Positions 18,770-25,938 of a stretch of DNA of 64,000 bases are shown here, one piece after another. A model generated the notes under the pieces. It saw nothing but the letters and a program-made list of their open reading frames with translations. It searched no databases and was not told the DNA's origin. Made by a program: the position numbers and the translations under genes. Each line of letters starts with the position of its first letter. Within the stretch, counting starts at the first letter, position 1. This DNA comes from Flavobacterium branchiicola. GTDB taxonomy: Bacteria; Bacteroidota; Bacteroidia; Flavobacteriales; Flavobacteriaceae. Location of the stretch: positions 318,059-382,058 of the forward strand of contig NZ_JAGYWA010000007.1 of NCBI RefSeq assembly GCF_018383905.1. Reading direction: 5' to 3'.

Positions 18770-19084
18770 TTATTCAACAACCTCTCCAACATATCCCAAA
18801 AACTCCATTTCATCCAAAGGAAAAATAGAAAGAACCGTTTCCAGAACCAAACTCACATCTATAGAATCTTTTTTCTTCTCTTGAACATTATGCATATCAT
18901 TGTCGAGTGCCAGAATGCAGAGTTTTATCATATCGGTAATGAGGCAGCCGAGTTCGAAATAGTTTAAGACTTTGATTTGGGCGATTTGTTTTTGTGAATT
19001 GTCTTCGGCAGGTTTTAGCATTGTGAAATACAAAGCAGTTAATTCTTTTAGACGATCTAGGTTTTTAGTTTCGTTAGTTTCCAT
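18770..19084 (-). CDS. Small hypothetical protein next to the ATPase-methyltransferase
   Basis: 104 residues, helical and hydrophilic, with no signal peptide. It contains an amphipathic first helix (LDRLKELTALYFTMLKP), a Cys-containing middle (GCLITDMIKLCIL) and an acidic end. I do not recognise a family. It is transcribed towards the ATPase-methyltransferase gene and separated from it by an R5 palindrome, and it is divergent from the XRE regulator at 19288. The composition reads as coding, but confidence in function is nil. Confidence 0.5.
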   Translation of the reverse strand: METNETKNLDRLKELTALYFTMLKPAEDNSQKQIAQIKVLNYFELGCLITDMIKLCILALDNDMHNVQEKKKDSIDVSLVLETVLSIFPLDEMEFLGYVGEVVE

Positions 19085-19287
19085 AAGGCATATATTTATT
19101 TGGTGTTAGATAATTGTTTTACAATTTGACTTTTACAATATAATTATAAGAAAAATTGTACTTTTGTTTTGTTCGGCGAAGGAAGAAATAGATTGTATCG
19201 TACCGAACCGTTTTGGTTGGTATTGAACCGATCAAATAAGTTTTTTACTTGTTGAGGTTTCTAACACTTAATTATTATCTTTGAATT

Positions 19288-19701
19288 ATGAGCACACTAA
19301 CAAAACCAAATCATATAGGGCGAAAAATAAGCCGTATTCGTGAACTTCGTGATATGAAGCAGGAAGCTTTGGCGCAGGCTTTAGGCATTAGTCAACAAAC
19401 AATTTCGGCTATTGAAAACAGCGAAACTATTGAAGAAGATAGACTTAGTGAAATAGCAAAAGCACTTGGTGTAACAGCAGAAGCAATTAAAAACTTTTCA
19501 GAAGAAGGAATGATTAACTATTTCAATACTTTTAATGAAGTTGTAAATGATAGTCATTTTGGAAATAATAACAATTGCACATTCAATCCATTAGATAAAT
19601 TAATGGAAGCTGTAGAAGAAAATAAAAAGCTTTATGAACGTTTGCTTCAGACGGAAAAAGACAAAAATGAATATTTGGAGAAATTGCTCAATCAGAAATA
19701 G
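19288..19701 (+). CDS. XRE-family transcriptional regulator
   Basis: 137 residues: an N-terminal Cro/C1-type helix-turn-helix (residues about 13-68, ISRIRELRDMKQEALAQAL, then ISQQTISAIE) and a C-terminal coiled-coil tail (about 108-135) suited to dimerisation. Soluble DNA-binding protein. The long upstream gap (19085-19287) shared with the divergent 104-residue protein is where its operator would lie, but no clear inverted repeat was found there. It may regulate that neighbour, itself, or the ATPase-methyltransferase; this is inference from position only. Confidence 0.85.
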   Translation: MSTLTKPNHIGRKISRIRELRDMKQEALAQALGISQQTISAIENSETIEEDRLSEIAKALGVTAEAIKNFSEEGMINYFNTFNEVVNDSHFGNNNNCTFNPLDKLMEAVEENKKLYERLLQTEKDKNEYLEKLLNQK

Positions 19702-19714
19702 TAATTGAAAAAAA

Positions 19715-19750
19715 AAAGAAAAGCATTCGTGTTGACGAATGCTTTTCTTA
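19715..19750. terminator. Bidirectional terminator between XRE and GNAT genes
   Basis: Perfect 15-bp arms aagaaaagcattcgt (19716-19730) and acgaatgcttttctt (19735-19749), with A and T runs outside. It serves two convergent genes. Confidence 0.85.
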
Positions 19751-19751
19751 T

Positions 19752-20243
19752 TTAATTCTCATCCATTTCGCTTATGTCACAACGCATAGTTGTCGATATT
19801 GGTGCAAATCCCACCTTTTTATACGCGTTGACTGCCGCTTCATTTTCAGAATAAACCTGTAATCTAACTTCGGTTATTCCTTGAGATCGAACCCATTTTT
19901 TAAGTTCGTTAATTAATAGTTTAATGAGACCTTTTCCTCTAAATTCTGGATCAACGTACATAAAACCAAGATATCCGTATAGTTCATGTATCTGATAGGG
20001 CAGAGCAGTTCGAATTTGGCCATATCCGCAACCAATAATCTGATTGTTAAAGTCTACAACCAAAACTTCGCTCTTGCTGTCTAAAATAAGCTCCTGTATA
20101 TCATAATAAAAAATCTCACCCTCTTTTAATGTTGGGTCGTAGGGTCTTTCTGCATTTACTAAAAATTGTAGAAATTCGGCAAGTTTTGGTAAATCTGTAT
20201 TTACAGCTCGCCTGATTGATATATCTTTTATGTTTTCGTTCAT
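19752..20243 (-). CDS. GNAT-family N-acetyltransferase
   Basis: 163 residues with the GNAT fold: the acetyl-CoA-binding motif A is EFRGKGLIKLLINEL (R/Q-x-x-G-x-G/A form) at about residues 98-112, preceded by the beta strand LGFMYVDP, and the C-terminal motif NEAAVNAYKKVGF follows. Such enzymes transfer acetyl from acetyl-CoA to an amine; the substrate cannot be deduced. Cytoplasmic. It converges on the XRE gene with a shared terminator. Confidence 0.88.
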   Translation of the reverse strand: MNENIKDISIRRAVNTDLPKLAEFLQFLVNAERPYDPTLKEGEIFYYDIQELILDSKSEVLVVDFNNQIIGCGYGQIRTALPYQIHELYGYLGFMYVDPEFRGKGLIKLLINELKKWVRSQGITEVRLQVYSENEAAVNAYKKVGFAPISTTMRCDISEMDEN

Positions 20244-20320
20244 ATTTCAAATATATAGAAAATAAATTTTCTTTGCTAATGCGAGTGTTTTGTTTGTGAG
20301 CCCAGAATTTACGGCCAGTT

Positions 20321-20448
20321 TGTCATTTCGACGTAAGTAGAAATCGCACTAGAATTTCGACAAAGATTGGCGATATGCTGTGTCGAGTTTCGTGTGCGAT
20401 TTGCTTCGCCTATTCGCTATCGCTCGGGTCTCCTCCGTCGAAATGACA
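20321..20448. repeat. R5 palindromic repeat, copy 2, with an inserted 28-nt block
   Basis: Begins tgtcatttcgacg and ends cgtcgaaatgaca, related to copy 1 in arms and centre. Positions 20403-20430 hold a block (gcttcgcctattcgctatcg and on to ctcgggtc) absent from copy 1. It occurs with 27 of 28 identical bases inside the R1 repeat at 25997-26024. Confidence 0.75.
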
Positions 20449-20465
20449 AATATTGTCTGTATTAT

Positions 20466-20651
20466 TTAAAAGTTCCATAGGAACGAATCATATTGTAGAG
20501 ATGGATTTTAATCCGTCCAACGCATAGTTTGTCGTCAATCTTTGTGGAGTTTCTTGCGAAGATTCTTCGTTCCTCAGAATGACAATATTGTGTGTGTTTT
20601 AAAAGTTCAGTAGGAACGAATCATATTGTAGGGATGGATTTTAATCCGTCC
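20466..20651. repeat. Two direct repeats of about 50 nt (family R7)
   Basis: Copies at 20466-20518 and 20597-20651. Both run from aaaagttc through ataggaacgaatcatattg-like text to ttttaatccgtcc. The text between them carries a degraded R5-like arm ending gaatgacaata near 20585. Together with R5 copy 2 they fill the 476-nt gap between the GNAT and the TPR protein; no gene is seen there. Confidence 0.65.
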
Positions 20652-20664
20652 TAAATCAGAAATA

Positions 20665-20694
20665 GAAAAACCTCTCAGAAATGAGAGGTTTTTT
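20665..20694 (-). terminator. Intrinsic terminator of the TPR-type gene
   Basis: Arms aaaaacctctca (20666-20677) and tgagaggttttt (20682-20693), with T-run on either strand. Confidence 0.85.
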
Positions 20695-20719
20695 ATGTTT
20701 TACGAGGTTTTCAAATAGA

Positions 20720-21106
20720 TCAAACCTTCTTTTTTATTATTGTTTTGTTTTTGCGTTTGAGCTTTTCGATAATGGCGTCGGCTTTTTCGTTTTGGCAGAT
20801 AAAACGTAACGATTCTGCATAACGATAATAATATATCGGTTCGAGATCTGAAGTCATGTCAAAAAGTTCGCCGTACCACGTTGCCGCTTTTTCGAGTTTA
20901 TCTTCAGAGTAAAACGAGTTTCCTAATTTCTGAAACAGGTCAATAGATTTGTAGCCTTTTGCAGCAACTCTTTCGTAAATTTTGGTTACATCGACATAAG
21001 CGTATTTGTCGCTTACTTTATCTGTTATAAAAACTTTTTCAGTTTGTGCCGCAACACGAAATGAAAAAACAATCAATACGACTAAAAAAACGAGTTGTTT
21101 CTGCAT
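20720..21106 (-). CDS. Truncated homologue of the TPR region of T9SS-associated OmpA-family proteins
   Basis: 128 residues: signal peptide (MQKQLVFLVVLIVFSFRVAAQ) followed by a single TPR-like unit, YERVAAKGYKSIDLFQKLGNSF then WYGELFDMTSDLEPIYYYRYAESL. In flavobacteria this wording is typical of the N-terminal 150 residues of roughly 600-residue OmpA-type proteins encoded beside PorP/SprF-like genes. Here the protein stops in a Lys-rich tail (KKKV) with no WD40/PD40 or OmpA domain and no PorP/SprF gene nearby. It is either a remnant or a stand-alone TPR protein. Periplasmic location inferred from the signal. Confidence 0.7.
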   Translation of the reverse strand: MQKQLVFLVVLIVFSFRVAAQTEKVFITDKVSDKYAYVDVTKIYERVAAKGYKSIDLFQKLGNSFYSEDKLEKAATWYGELFDMTSDLEPIYYYRYAESLRFICQNEKADAIIEKLKRKNKTIIKKKV

Positions 21107-21408
21107 AAATATTTAGTTTAGAAGAATGGTTTTTATTAGTTGTTTTTGGTAGGGTTAATCTCTTAAATTTTGTTTGTTATTTTTGAGGCGTGTAGTAAGT
21201 TTTGTTTTGCAAATATATCTAAATCAATAACATAGCATGTAATTAAGCAGTGTTTTTTTTGATTTTATCGATAATTTAAGTCAATTATAAAAAATAACTT
21301 ACATTATGTCTTAGATTTTTCTGTAAGCTGAAAAAACGTTTAATAATCGTGCTTTCACCTTTATATGAATTATATACTATAACTTTATATTTATACTATT
21401 TTTTCATC

Positions 21409-21855
21409 ATGACAACACAATATTATCTAAATCGAATAAAAAAATCGCCTCCACAACAGAACATAAAATATTCTGATCTAGTTGATTTGGAAAATATTGC
21501 TTTTGAAATTTCCCAAAATGATACAGAAATCAGTTTTACTCTCAATACATTTTTTCAGGGATCAGAAAATAAAACAACTACAATAAATACTGAAATCGTA
21601 AACTTATTTGCAAAGTATTCGGGTTTAGTTTTTCTGGACGAAAAAGAAACGGGAAACATTTGTTTTGCAAACAGCGATGAGGTGCGGGCAGAATACAGAC
21701 AAAGTTTTACCCTTTTTGATTTTCTGGATTATATATATGCTTTTGTACATTCTTCTCTTTACAGAGAATCTCGGGAAATACTGATTCCATCAGAAACAAT
21801 TCTTTTTTGGCAAATGGTAAAAATAGGTTTTGCTCTAAGAAAAGAAATCAAGTAA
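21409..21855 (+). CDS. Orphan homologue of the C-terminal segment of type ISP restriction-modification enzymes
   Basis: 148 residues from the ATG at 21409 (MTTQYYLN); a 20-residue upstream extension from 21349 is Tyr/Leu-rich and unlikely. Features resembling the end of type ISP/IIG restriction enzymes: TINTEIVNLFAKYSGLVFLDEKE, read as INTEIVNLFA and LVFLDEKE, then DFLDYIYAFVHSSLYRE and a final FWQMVKIGFALRKE. In full enzymes this stretch follows the target-recognition domain. No helicase, methyltransferase or nuclease part is present here. The protein could be a relic or a small domain with its own role. A strong terminator follows. Confidence 0.6.
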   Translation: MTTQYYLNRIKKSPPQQNIKYSDLVDLENIAFEISQNDTEISFTLNTFFQGSENKTTTINTEIVNLFAKYSGLVFLDEKETGNICFANSDEVRAEYRQSFTLFDFLDYIYAFVHSSLYRESREILIPSETILFWQMVKIGFALRKEIK

Positions 21856-21859
21856 ACAA

Positions 21860-21896
21860 AAAAAAGCAGCTCCTGGAACGAGCTGCTTTTTAATCT
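21860..21896. terminator. Terminator between convergent genes
   Basis: Arms aaaaagcagctc (21861-21872) and gagctgcttttt (21880-21891), between the orphan ISP-like gene and the convergent secreted protein. Confidence 0.85.
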
Positions 21897-21918
21897 TTTT
21901 TTGGGGACAAAAAGGATG

Positions 21919-22296
21919 TTAACGACGGAAAGAAGGACTTTGGTTTACACTTTCGTCAAGCTTTACCGTTTTTACTTTTTTAGCAGCAACTTTAATTTCG
22001 TGTTTCGCAATTTTTTCATTTGCTTTAACCTCCAAAACGTAAGTTCCGGCAGGTAAATCCTCCAGACTTATTGTTTTTGAAATTTCAAGTTTGTTTGCTG
22101 CAGAATCACCCGCATAAAGTAAATTGTGGTTTTGATCGTAGATTGAAAAAGAAGAGTTGTCTACTGTAAAGCTTTCAACTTTTCCGTTTCCGGTTTTTAT
22201 ATTTAAAATATAATCCCCTTTTCCATCAATGGCATAGGTAAATAATGTCGCTAAAAAAAAGGCAGCAACTAACCCGGTCTTGGTAAATCTTGTCAT
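21919..22296 (-). CDS. Small secreted protein, divergent member of a four-gene paralogue array
   Basis: 125 residues with a signal peptide (GLVAAFFLATLFTYA, cleavage before IDG). The mature part is a short beta-sandwich-like domain: FSIYDQNHNLLYAGD, then SLEDLPAGTYVLEVKAN. It keeps the pattern of the three neighbours, but has a Lys/Arg-rich tail ending SFRR instead of their Ser-rich tail. The pattern 'IyD..gnliY... sLe.lp.GtYvLei' resembles a type IX secretion C-terminal sorting domain standing alone. It lacks the shared upstream element of the other three and is the most divergent copy. Confidence 0.65.
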   Translation of the reverse strand: MTRFTKTGLVAAFFLATLFTYAIDGKGDYILNIKTGNGKVESFTVDNSSFSIYDQNHNLLYAGDSAANKLEISKTISLEDLPAGTYVLEVKANEKIAKHEIKVAAKKVKTVKLDESVNQSPSFRR

Positions 22297-22566
22297 GTTT
22301 TTTTTAAATGTTTATTACTAAATGTGGAACGATTCAAAACTACAAATACAAAATTAATTTTATGCAAAAAAATCGCTTTTTTAGAACGTTAAAATGCTGA
22401 ATTAAAACTATTTCTGTATTTTGTTTACGCTATGTACGTAAATACGGGGCTTGCGGTTTTATTTTTTATTGATTTTTTTAATGCGATAAAAATCAGTTCA
22501 ATAGATTTATTAAGAATAGGTTTCTTAAAATATTTTTCGGGTATTTTTTTGTTCAGTTTAAAGCAA

Positions 22567-22602
22567 AAAAAACAGCTCAATAACCACAAAGAGCTGTTTT
22601 AA
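22567..22602 (-). terminator. Terminator of paralogue 2
   Basis: Arms aaaacagctc (22569-22578) and gagctgtttt (22591-22600). The same hairpin core follows paralogues 3 and 4. Confidence 0.8.
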
Positions 22603-22665
22603 AACAATCACGTTTTTACTTTACTAACTATCTAACCTTATACTCTTATGAAAAGTATAACTTTT

Positions 22666-23076
22666 TTAGCGTACTGCTACGCTGGTATTTTTAGCAGAAA
22701 ATCCTGCTTTATAAACTGATGAAACTGCTTTTGATGATAAAACCGAAGTTTCGTCATTTATGTTGATTTCATATCTTACTTTTTTTGCACTGTCTTCAAT
22801 TTCTAAGAAATAAATTCCTTGCGGAAATTCTTCTAAACTAAAAGATCTTAATATTCCGTCTTTACCTGAAGCAGTTTCAGAGTAAATTAAATTTCCCTGT
22901 TTGTCATAGATAGAAAGGTTGGCTTTTTTGGTCTGATTAAGAGCGAACGTAATCAGTTTTCCATTTCCTTTTAATACATGAAGGTTTAACTCATCAATTT
23001 TTCCGTCAATCGCATAACTGCTGATTCCTGTGAAAAGTATTACGCATACTAAACTCAATTTTAAAATCTTTTTCAT
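22666..23076 (-). CDS. Small secreted protein, paralogue 2 of the array
   Basis: 136 residues: signal peptide (MKKILKLSLVCVILFTGISSYA, cleavage before IDG) and a single beta-sandwich-like domain containing KGNGKLITFALNQ, LSIYDKQGNLIYSE, SFSLEEFPQGIYFLEIED and VRYEI. The tail is rich in Ser/Lys/Val and ends SVAVR. Nearly every motif is shared with paralogues 3 and 4. Secretion is inferred; the resemblance to type IX sorting domains is in the 'G.Yflei' edge strand. The gene has its own promoter (23116-23149), upstream element and terminator, so it is a complete duplicated unit. Function unknown. Confidence 0.75.
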   Translation of the reverse strand: MKKILKLSLVCVILFTGISSYAIDGKIDELNLHVLKGNGKLITFALNQTKKANLSIYDKQGNLIYSETASGKDGILRSFSLEEFPQGIYFLEIEDSAKKVRYEININDETSVLSSKAVSSVYKAGFSAKNTSVAVR

Positions 23077-23115
23077 AACTGTTAGTTTTTAAATTATTAG
23101 TTTAATTCTCTGATG

Positions 23116-23149
23116 CTAAATTACTCTGGAATGTGTGTTATTTTAACAA
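23116..23149 (-). promoter_or_regulatory. Conserved promoter of paralogue 2
   Basis: On the minus strand TTG (23147-23149), 23 nt, then TAATTTAG (23116-23123). The same two boxes with the same 23-nt spacing precede paralogues 3 and 4. Confidence 0.6.
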
Positions 23150-23167
23150 CTGTATTTGCCAATTTCT

Positions 23168-23216
23168 ATGCTGTATTCTCATTTACGAAAGCGTTATAGG
23201 TTAAAATTTGAATTAT
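23168..23216. promoter_or_regulatory. Shared upstream element, copy A
   Basis: 49-nt block reading atgctgtattctcatttacg at its left end with the core cgttataggttaaaattt. Copies B (23922), C (24705) and D (24974) are near-identical. This one starts 92 nt upstream of the paralogue 2 ATG. Confidence 0.75.
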
Positions 23217-23360
23217 TTTAAACGTTTTAGTTAATTTGATTATTATTTTTCAACGTTTTTAAAAGGACGAAATTTTACGATTTGCTAACTTTTATCTTCT
23301 TTTTTGTACTTGATTTCTAAGGTTTTGTAAAGTAGGTTTTATCAAAAAGTAAAGCACAAA

Positions 23361-23393
23361 AAAAACAGCTCATTTTTGCCAAGAGCTGTTTCT
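23361..23393 (-). terminator. Terminator of paralogue 3
   Basis: Arms aaacagctc (23363-23371) and gagctgttt (23383-23391). Confidence 0.75.
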
Positions 23394-23425
23394 TAAAATT
23401 GTAAAATTTATTTTTCGGTATACTT

Positions 23426-23830
23426 TTAGCGAACTGCTACGCTGTTGTTTTTTGCAAATTCAGTTTTATAAACAGACGAAATCGCTTTTGATGATAAAGT
23501 GGTTTGTTCATCAGTAATTGTAATTTCGTGTCTCACTTTCTTTACACTATCTTCAGCTTCCAGATAATACGTTCCCGCAGGAAACTCTTCCAGGCTAAAA
23601 GTTCTCAAAATTCCATCTTTACCTGAAGCACTTTCAGAATAAATTAGAGTACCATCTTTGTCGTAAATTGCCAGACTGGCTTTTGTTACCTGGTTAATCG
23701 CAAAAGTAATTAGCTTTCCGTCACTTTTAATTACATGAAGATTAAAATCTCCATTACCACCAATTGCATAAGTACTTAAACCTGATAAAAGCACTGCGCA
23801 TACTAAACTTAGTTTTGAAATCTTTTTCAT
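23426..23830 (-). CDS. Small secreted protein, paralogue 3 of the array
   Basis: 134 residues, the closest relative of paralogue 2. Signal peptide MKKISKLSLVCAVLLSGLSTYA, then IGGNGDFNLHVIKSDGKLI, LAIYDKDGTLIYSESASGKDG, FSLEEFPAGTYYLEAEDS and a Ser/Lys-rich tail ending NNSVAVR. The unit of element, promoter, gene and terminator repeats that of its neighbours with about 750-nt periodicity, which points to tandem duplication. Mature domain of about 110 residues; no catalytic residues evident. Surface or periplasmic structural or binding role is possible but not shown. Confidence 0.75.
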   Translation of the reverse strand: MKKISKLSLVCAVLLSGLSTYAIGGNGDFNLHVIKSDGKLITFAINQVTKASLAIYDKDGTLIYSESASGKDGILRTFSLEEFPAGTYYLEAEDSVKKVRHEITITDEQTTLSSKAISSVYKTEFAKNNSVAVR

Positions 23831-23869
23831 AGCATTAGTTTTTAAATTAATAGTTCTAATTCTCTGATG

Positions 23870-23903
23870 CTAAATTAGTTATGATATGTCTGTAAATGCA
23901 CAA
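23870..23903 (-). promoter_or_regulatory. Conserved promoter of paralogue 3
   Basis: Minus-strand TTG (23901-23903), 23-nt gap, TAATTTAG (23870-23877), as for paralogues 2 and 4. Confidence 0.6.
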
Positions 23904-23921
23904 CTCTATTTTCTGATTTCG

Positions 23922-23970
23922 ATGCTGTATTCTCATTTACGAAACCGTTATAGGTTAAAATTTGAATTAT
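23922..23970. promoter_or_regulatory. Shared upstream element, copy B
   Basis: Differs from copy A by a single base over most of its length (acgaaaccg against acgaaagcg). Starts 92 nt upstream of the paralogue 3 ATG. Confidence 0.75.
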
Positions 23971-24099
23971 GTTTATCGTTTTTGTTAATTCGGTAATTAT
24001 TTTTCAAAAAGAGACAAAGGGTCAGAGTAACAAAGTAGCATAGGTTTTTGTGGAACTTGAAACTTAAAACCTTAAACCTGAAACAAAAAATAAGGCATA

Positions 24100-24136
24100 A
24101 AAAAAACAGCCCAATAACCACAAAGAGCTGTTTTTA
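24100..24136 (-). terminator. Terminator of paralogue 4
   Basis: Arms aaaaacagc (24102-24110) and the complementary gctgttttt (24127-24135). The internal text ccaataaccacaaag is also found in the terminator of paralogue 2. Confidence 0.75.
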
Positions 24137-24245
24137 AAACTTACGTTTTTAACTTTACTAACTATCTAACCTCATTTTTATACTGTATGAGAGTATAAAC
24201 TTTTATAGTGTTTGAGTACACTTATATTTTGTTGCAGTGATCTGC

Positions 24246-24614
24246 TTACTTAATAGTAGAAGAAAGTGCTTTTGTTGACAAATTTGTAGTTTGACCAGAA
24301 ACAGTAATTTCATGTCTTGCTTTTTTAAAGTTGTCTTCAATTTCTAAGAAGTAAGTTCCTTGTGGAAATTCTTCTAAGCTAAAAGTTCTAAGGATACCCT
24401 CTTTACCAGAAGCATTCTCAGTATAAATTAAATTACCATCTTTATCAACAATACTGATACTTGCTTTTTGTACCTGATTCATTGCGAATGTAATTTGTTT
24501 TCCGTTTGTTTTTAAAACGTGAAAATTAAAAGAGTTATCTCCATCTATTGCATAAGAGCTTAAACCTGATAAAAGCACTGCACATACTAAACTTAATTTT
24601 AAAATCTTTTTCAT
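24246..24614 (-). CDS. Small secreted protein, paralogue 4 of the array
   Basis: 122 residues. Signal peptide MKKILKLSLVCAVLLSGLSSYA and IDGDNSFNFHVLKTNGKQI, then ISIVDKDGNLIYTENASGKEG, FSLEEFPQGTYFLEIEDN and RHEITVSG. It ends at SSTIK, 12 residues shorter than paralogues 2 and 3. It is the copy nearest the AraC regulator and is transcribed away from it; the 447-nt gap between them carries two copies (C and D) of the shared element. Function unknown; same inference as the other members. Confidence 0.75.
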   Translation of the reverse strand: MKKILKLSLVCAVLLSGLSSYAIDGDNSFNFHVLKTNGKQITFAMNQVQKASISIVDKDGNLIYTENASGKEGILRTFSLEEFPQGTYFLEIEDNFKKARHEITVSGQTTNLSTKALSSTIK

Positions 24615-24652
24615 ATTCGTTGTGTTTAAATTTTTAGTTCATTTTTCTGATG

Positions 24653-24686
24653 CTAAATTACTTCGGTAGTTGCTTTTTTTGCACAA
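24653..24686 (-). promoter_or_regulatory. Conserved promoter of paralogue 4
   Basis: Minus-strand TTG (24684-24686), 23-nt gap, TAATTTAG (24653-24660). Confidence 0.6.
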
Positions 24687-24704
24687 CTCTATTTTCCTAT
24701 TTAT

Positions 24705-24753
24705 ATGCTGTATTCTCATTTGCGAAACCGTTATAGGTTAAAATTTAAATTAT
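24705..24753. promoter_or_regulatory. Shared upstream element, copy C
   Basis: Same 49-nt block as A and B (tgctgtattctcatttgcg, then cgttataggttaaaattt). Starts 91 nt upstream of the paralogue 4 ATG. Confidence 0.75.
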
Positions 24754-24973
24754 TTTTATTGTTTTTGTTAATTCAGTTATTATTATTTAGTGTTTTGCTT
24801 AAAATTGAATTTTGTTAAAAAATCTATTTTTCTTACATAAATACTATATTGGTATAATTGTATTGTTTAAAATGTGATATGTTAAATAAAATACGGTTAA
24901 AAAAACGGGTCTTTTAAAAAACTATCATTTTGCTTAAAATTCCATAGTTGTAAAATGCTGATTTTATGCAAAA

Positions 24974-25013
24974 TTCTCAATTACGAAACCGTTATAGGTT
25001 AAAATTTAAATTA
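24974..25013. promoter_or_regulatory. Shared upstream element, copy D, ahead of the AraC gene
   Basis: Contains ttctcaattacgaaaccgtt and then ataggttaaaatttaaatta, as in copy C. It ends 48 nt before the AraC ATG at 25062. Relative to that gene it faces the opposite way from copies A-C relative to theirs. Confidence 0.7.
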
Positions 25014-25061
25014 TTTTAGGCGATTTTGTTAAATTTGCTATTATTTTTTAAAGATATTAAC

Positions 25062-25934
25062 ATGAAGACAATTGCCCCAGCTCTTGAAGTGATATCAAAC
25101 TCATACGGAAGTTCTTTTACCTACACCAAACATGCCGAAAAGACCAATAGTAAGGCCCATTTATGGCATTATCATCCAGAAATTGAGTTGGTTTATATAA
25201 ATGGAGGCGCGGGGAAAAGACAAATAGGAAGCCATGTTTCTTATTATACCAATGGAGATTTGATTTTAATAGGTTCCAATTTGCCGCATTGTGGTTTTAC
25301 AAATGAACAAACAGGAAACAAAGGTGAAACTGTTATTCATATTAAACCGGAATTTTTGGGCAATGATTTTTTTGTTGCTCCCGAAATGAGAAAGGTTCAG
25401 AGCATTTTTAGTCAGTCAAAAGGCGGAATTGCTTTTAATGGTGAAACTAAAAAACAGATAGGCAAAAAAATCGAAATGATGGAACATCAGCTTCCGTTTG
25501 AACGTTTGCTGACACTTTTGAGTATTTTAGACGAATTAGATTCTTCTGAGGATTATACGGTTTTAAATGCCGACGGTTTTTCTTTGGAATTGCAAACACA
25601 GGATAGCGATCGTATGAATGTGGTTTTTAATTTTGTTAAAGATCATTTTCAGGAATCTATTGCCATAGACGAAGTATCGAGTCTGGTTAGTATGACTACG
25701 CCATCGTTCTGTCGTTATTTTAAGAAAATTTCAAACAAAACGTTTACGGAGTTTGTAAATGAATATCGTTTGGTACATGCTTCAAAACTTTTGGCAGAAA
25801 AACAAATCAGTATAAACGAAGTGTGTTATGAAAGCGGCTTTAATAATTTCAGTCACTTTAGTAAATCCTTCAAACAATACACAGGTAAAAGTGCCTCGCA
25901 ATATCGTCTGGAGCATAAAATTATAATTAGCTAA
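25062..25934 (+). CDS. AraC-family regulator with cupin-type sensing domain
   Basis: 290 residues from the ATG at 25062 (MKTIAPALEV); an upstream in-frame start at 25026 would add 12 hydrophobic residues and lies almost against the control element. Residues 15-120 form a cupin sensor (LWHYHPEIELVYI, GDLILIGSNLPHCG). Residues about 190-285 are the AraC DNA-binding domain (two HTHs; FCRYFKKISNKTF, then ISINEVCYESGFNNFSHFSKSF read in parts). Ligand probably small and sugar-like by family, but unknown. It shares an upstream element with the adjacent secreted paralogues, so it may control both them and itself. Confidence 0.88.
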   Translation: MKTIAPALEVISNSYGSSFTYTKHAEKTNSKAHLWHYHPEIELVYINGGAGKRQIGSHVSYYTNGDLILIGSNLPHCGFTNEQTGNKGETVIHIKPEFLGNDFFVAPEMRKVQSIFSQSKGGIAFNGETKKQIGKKIEMMEHQLPFERLLTLLSILDELDSSEDYTVLNADGFSLELQTQDSDRMNVVFNFVKDHFQESIAIDEVSSLVSMTTPSFCRYFKKISNKTFTEFVNEYRLVHASKLLAEKQISINEVCYESGFNNFSHFSKSFKQYTGKSASQYRLEHKIIIS

Positions 25935-25938
25935 TATT

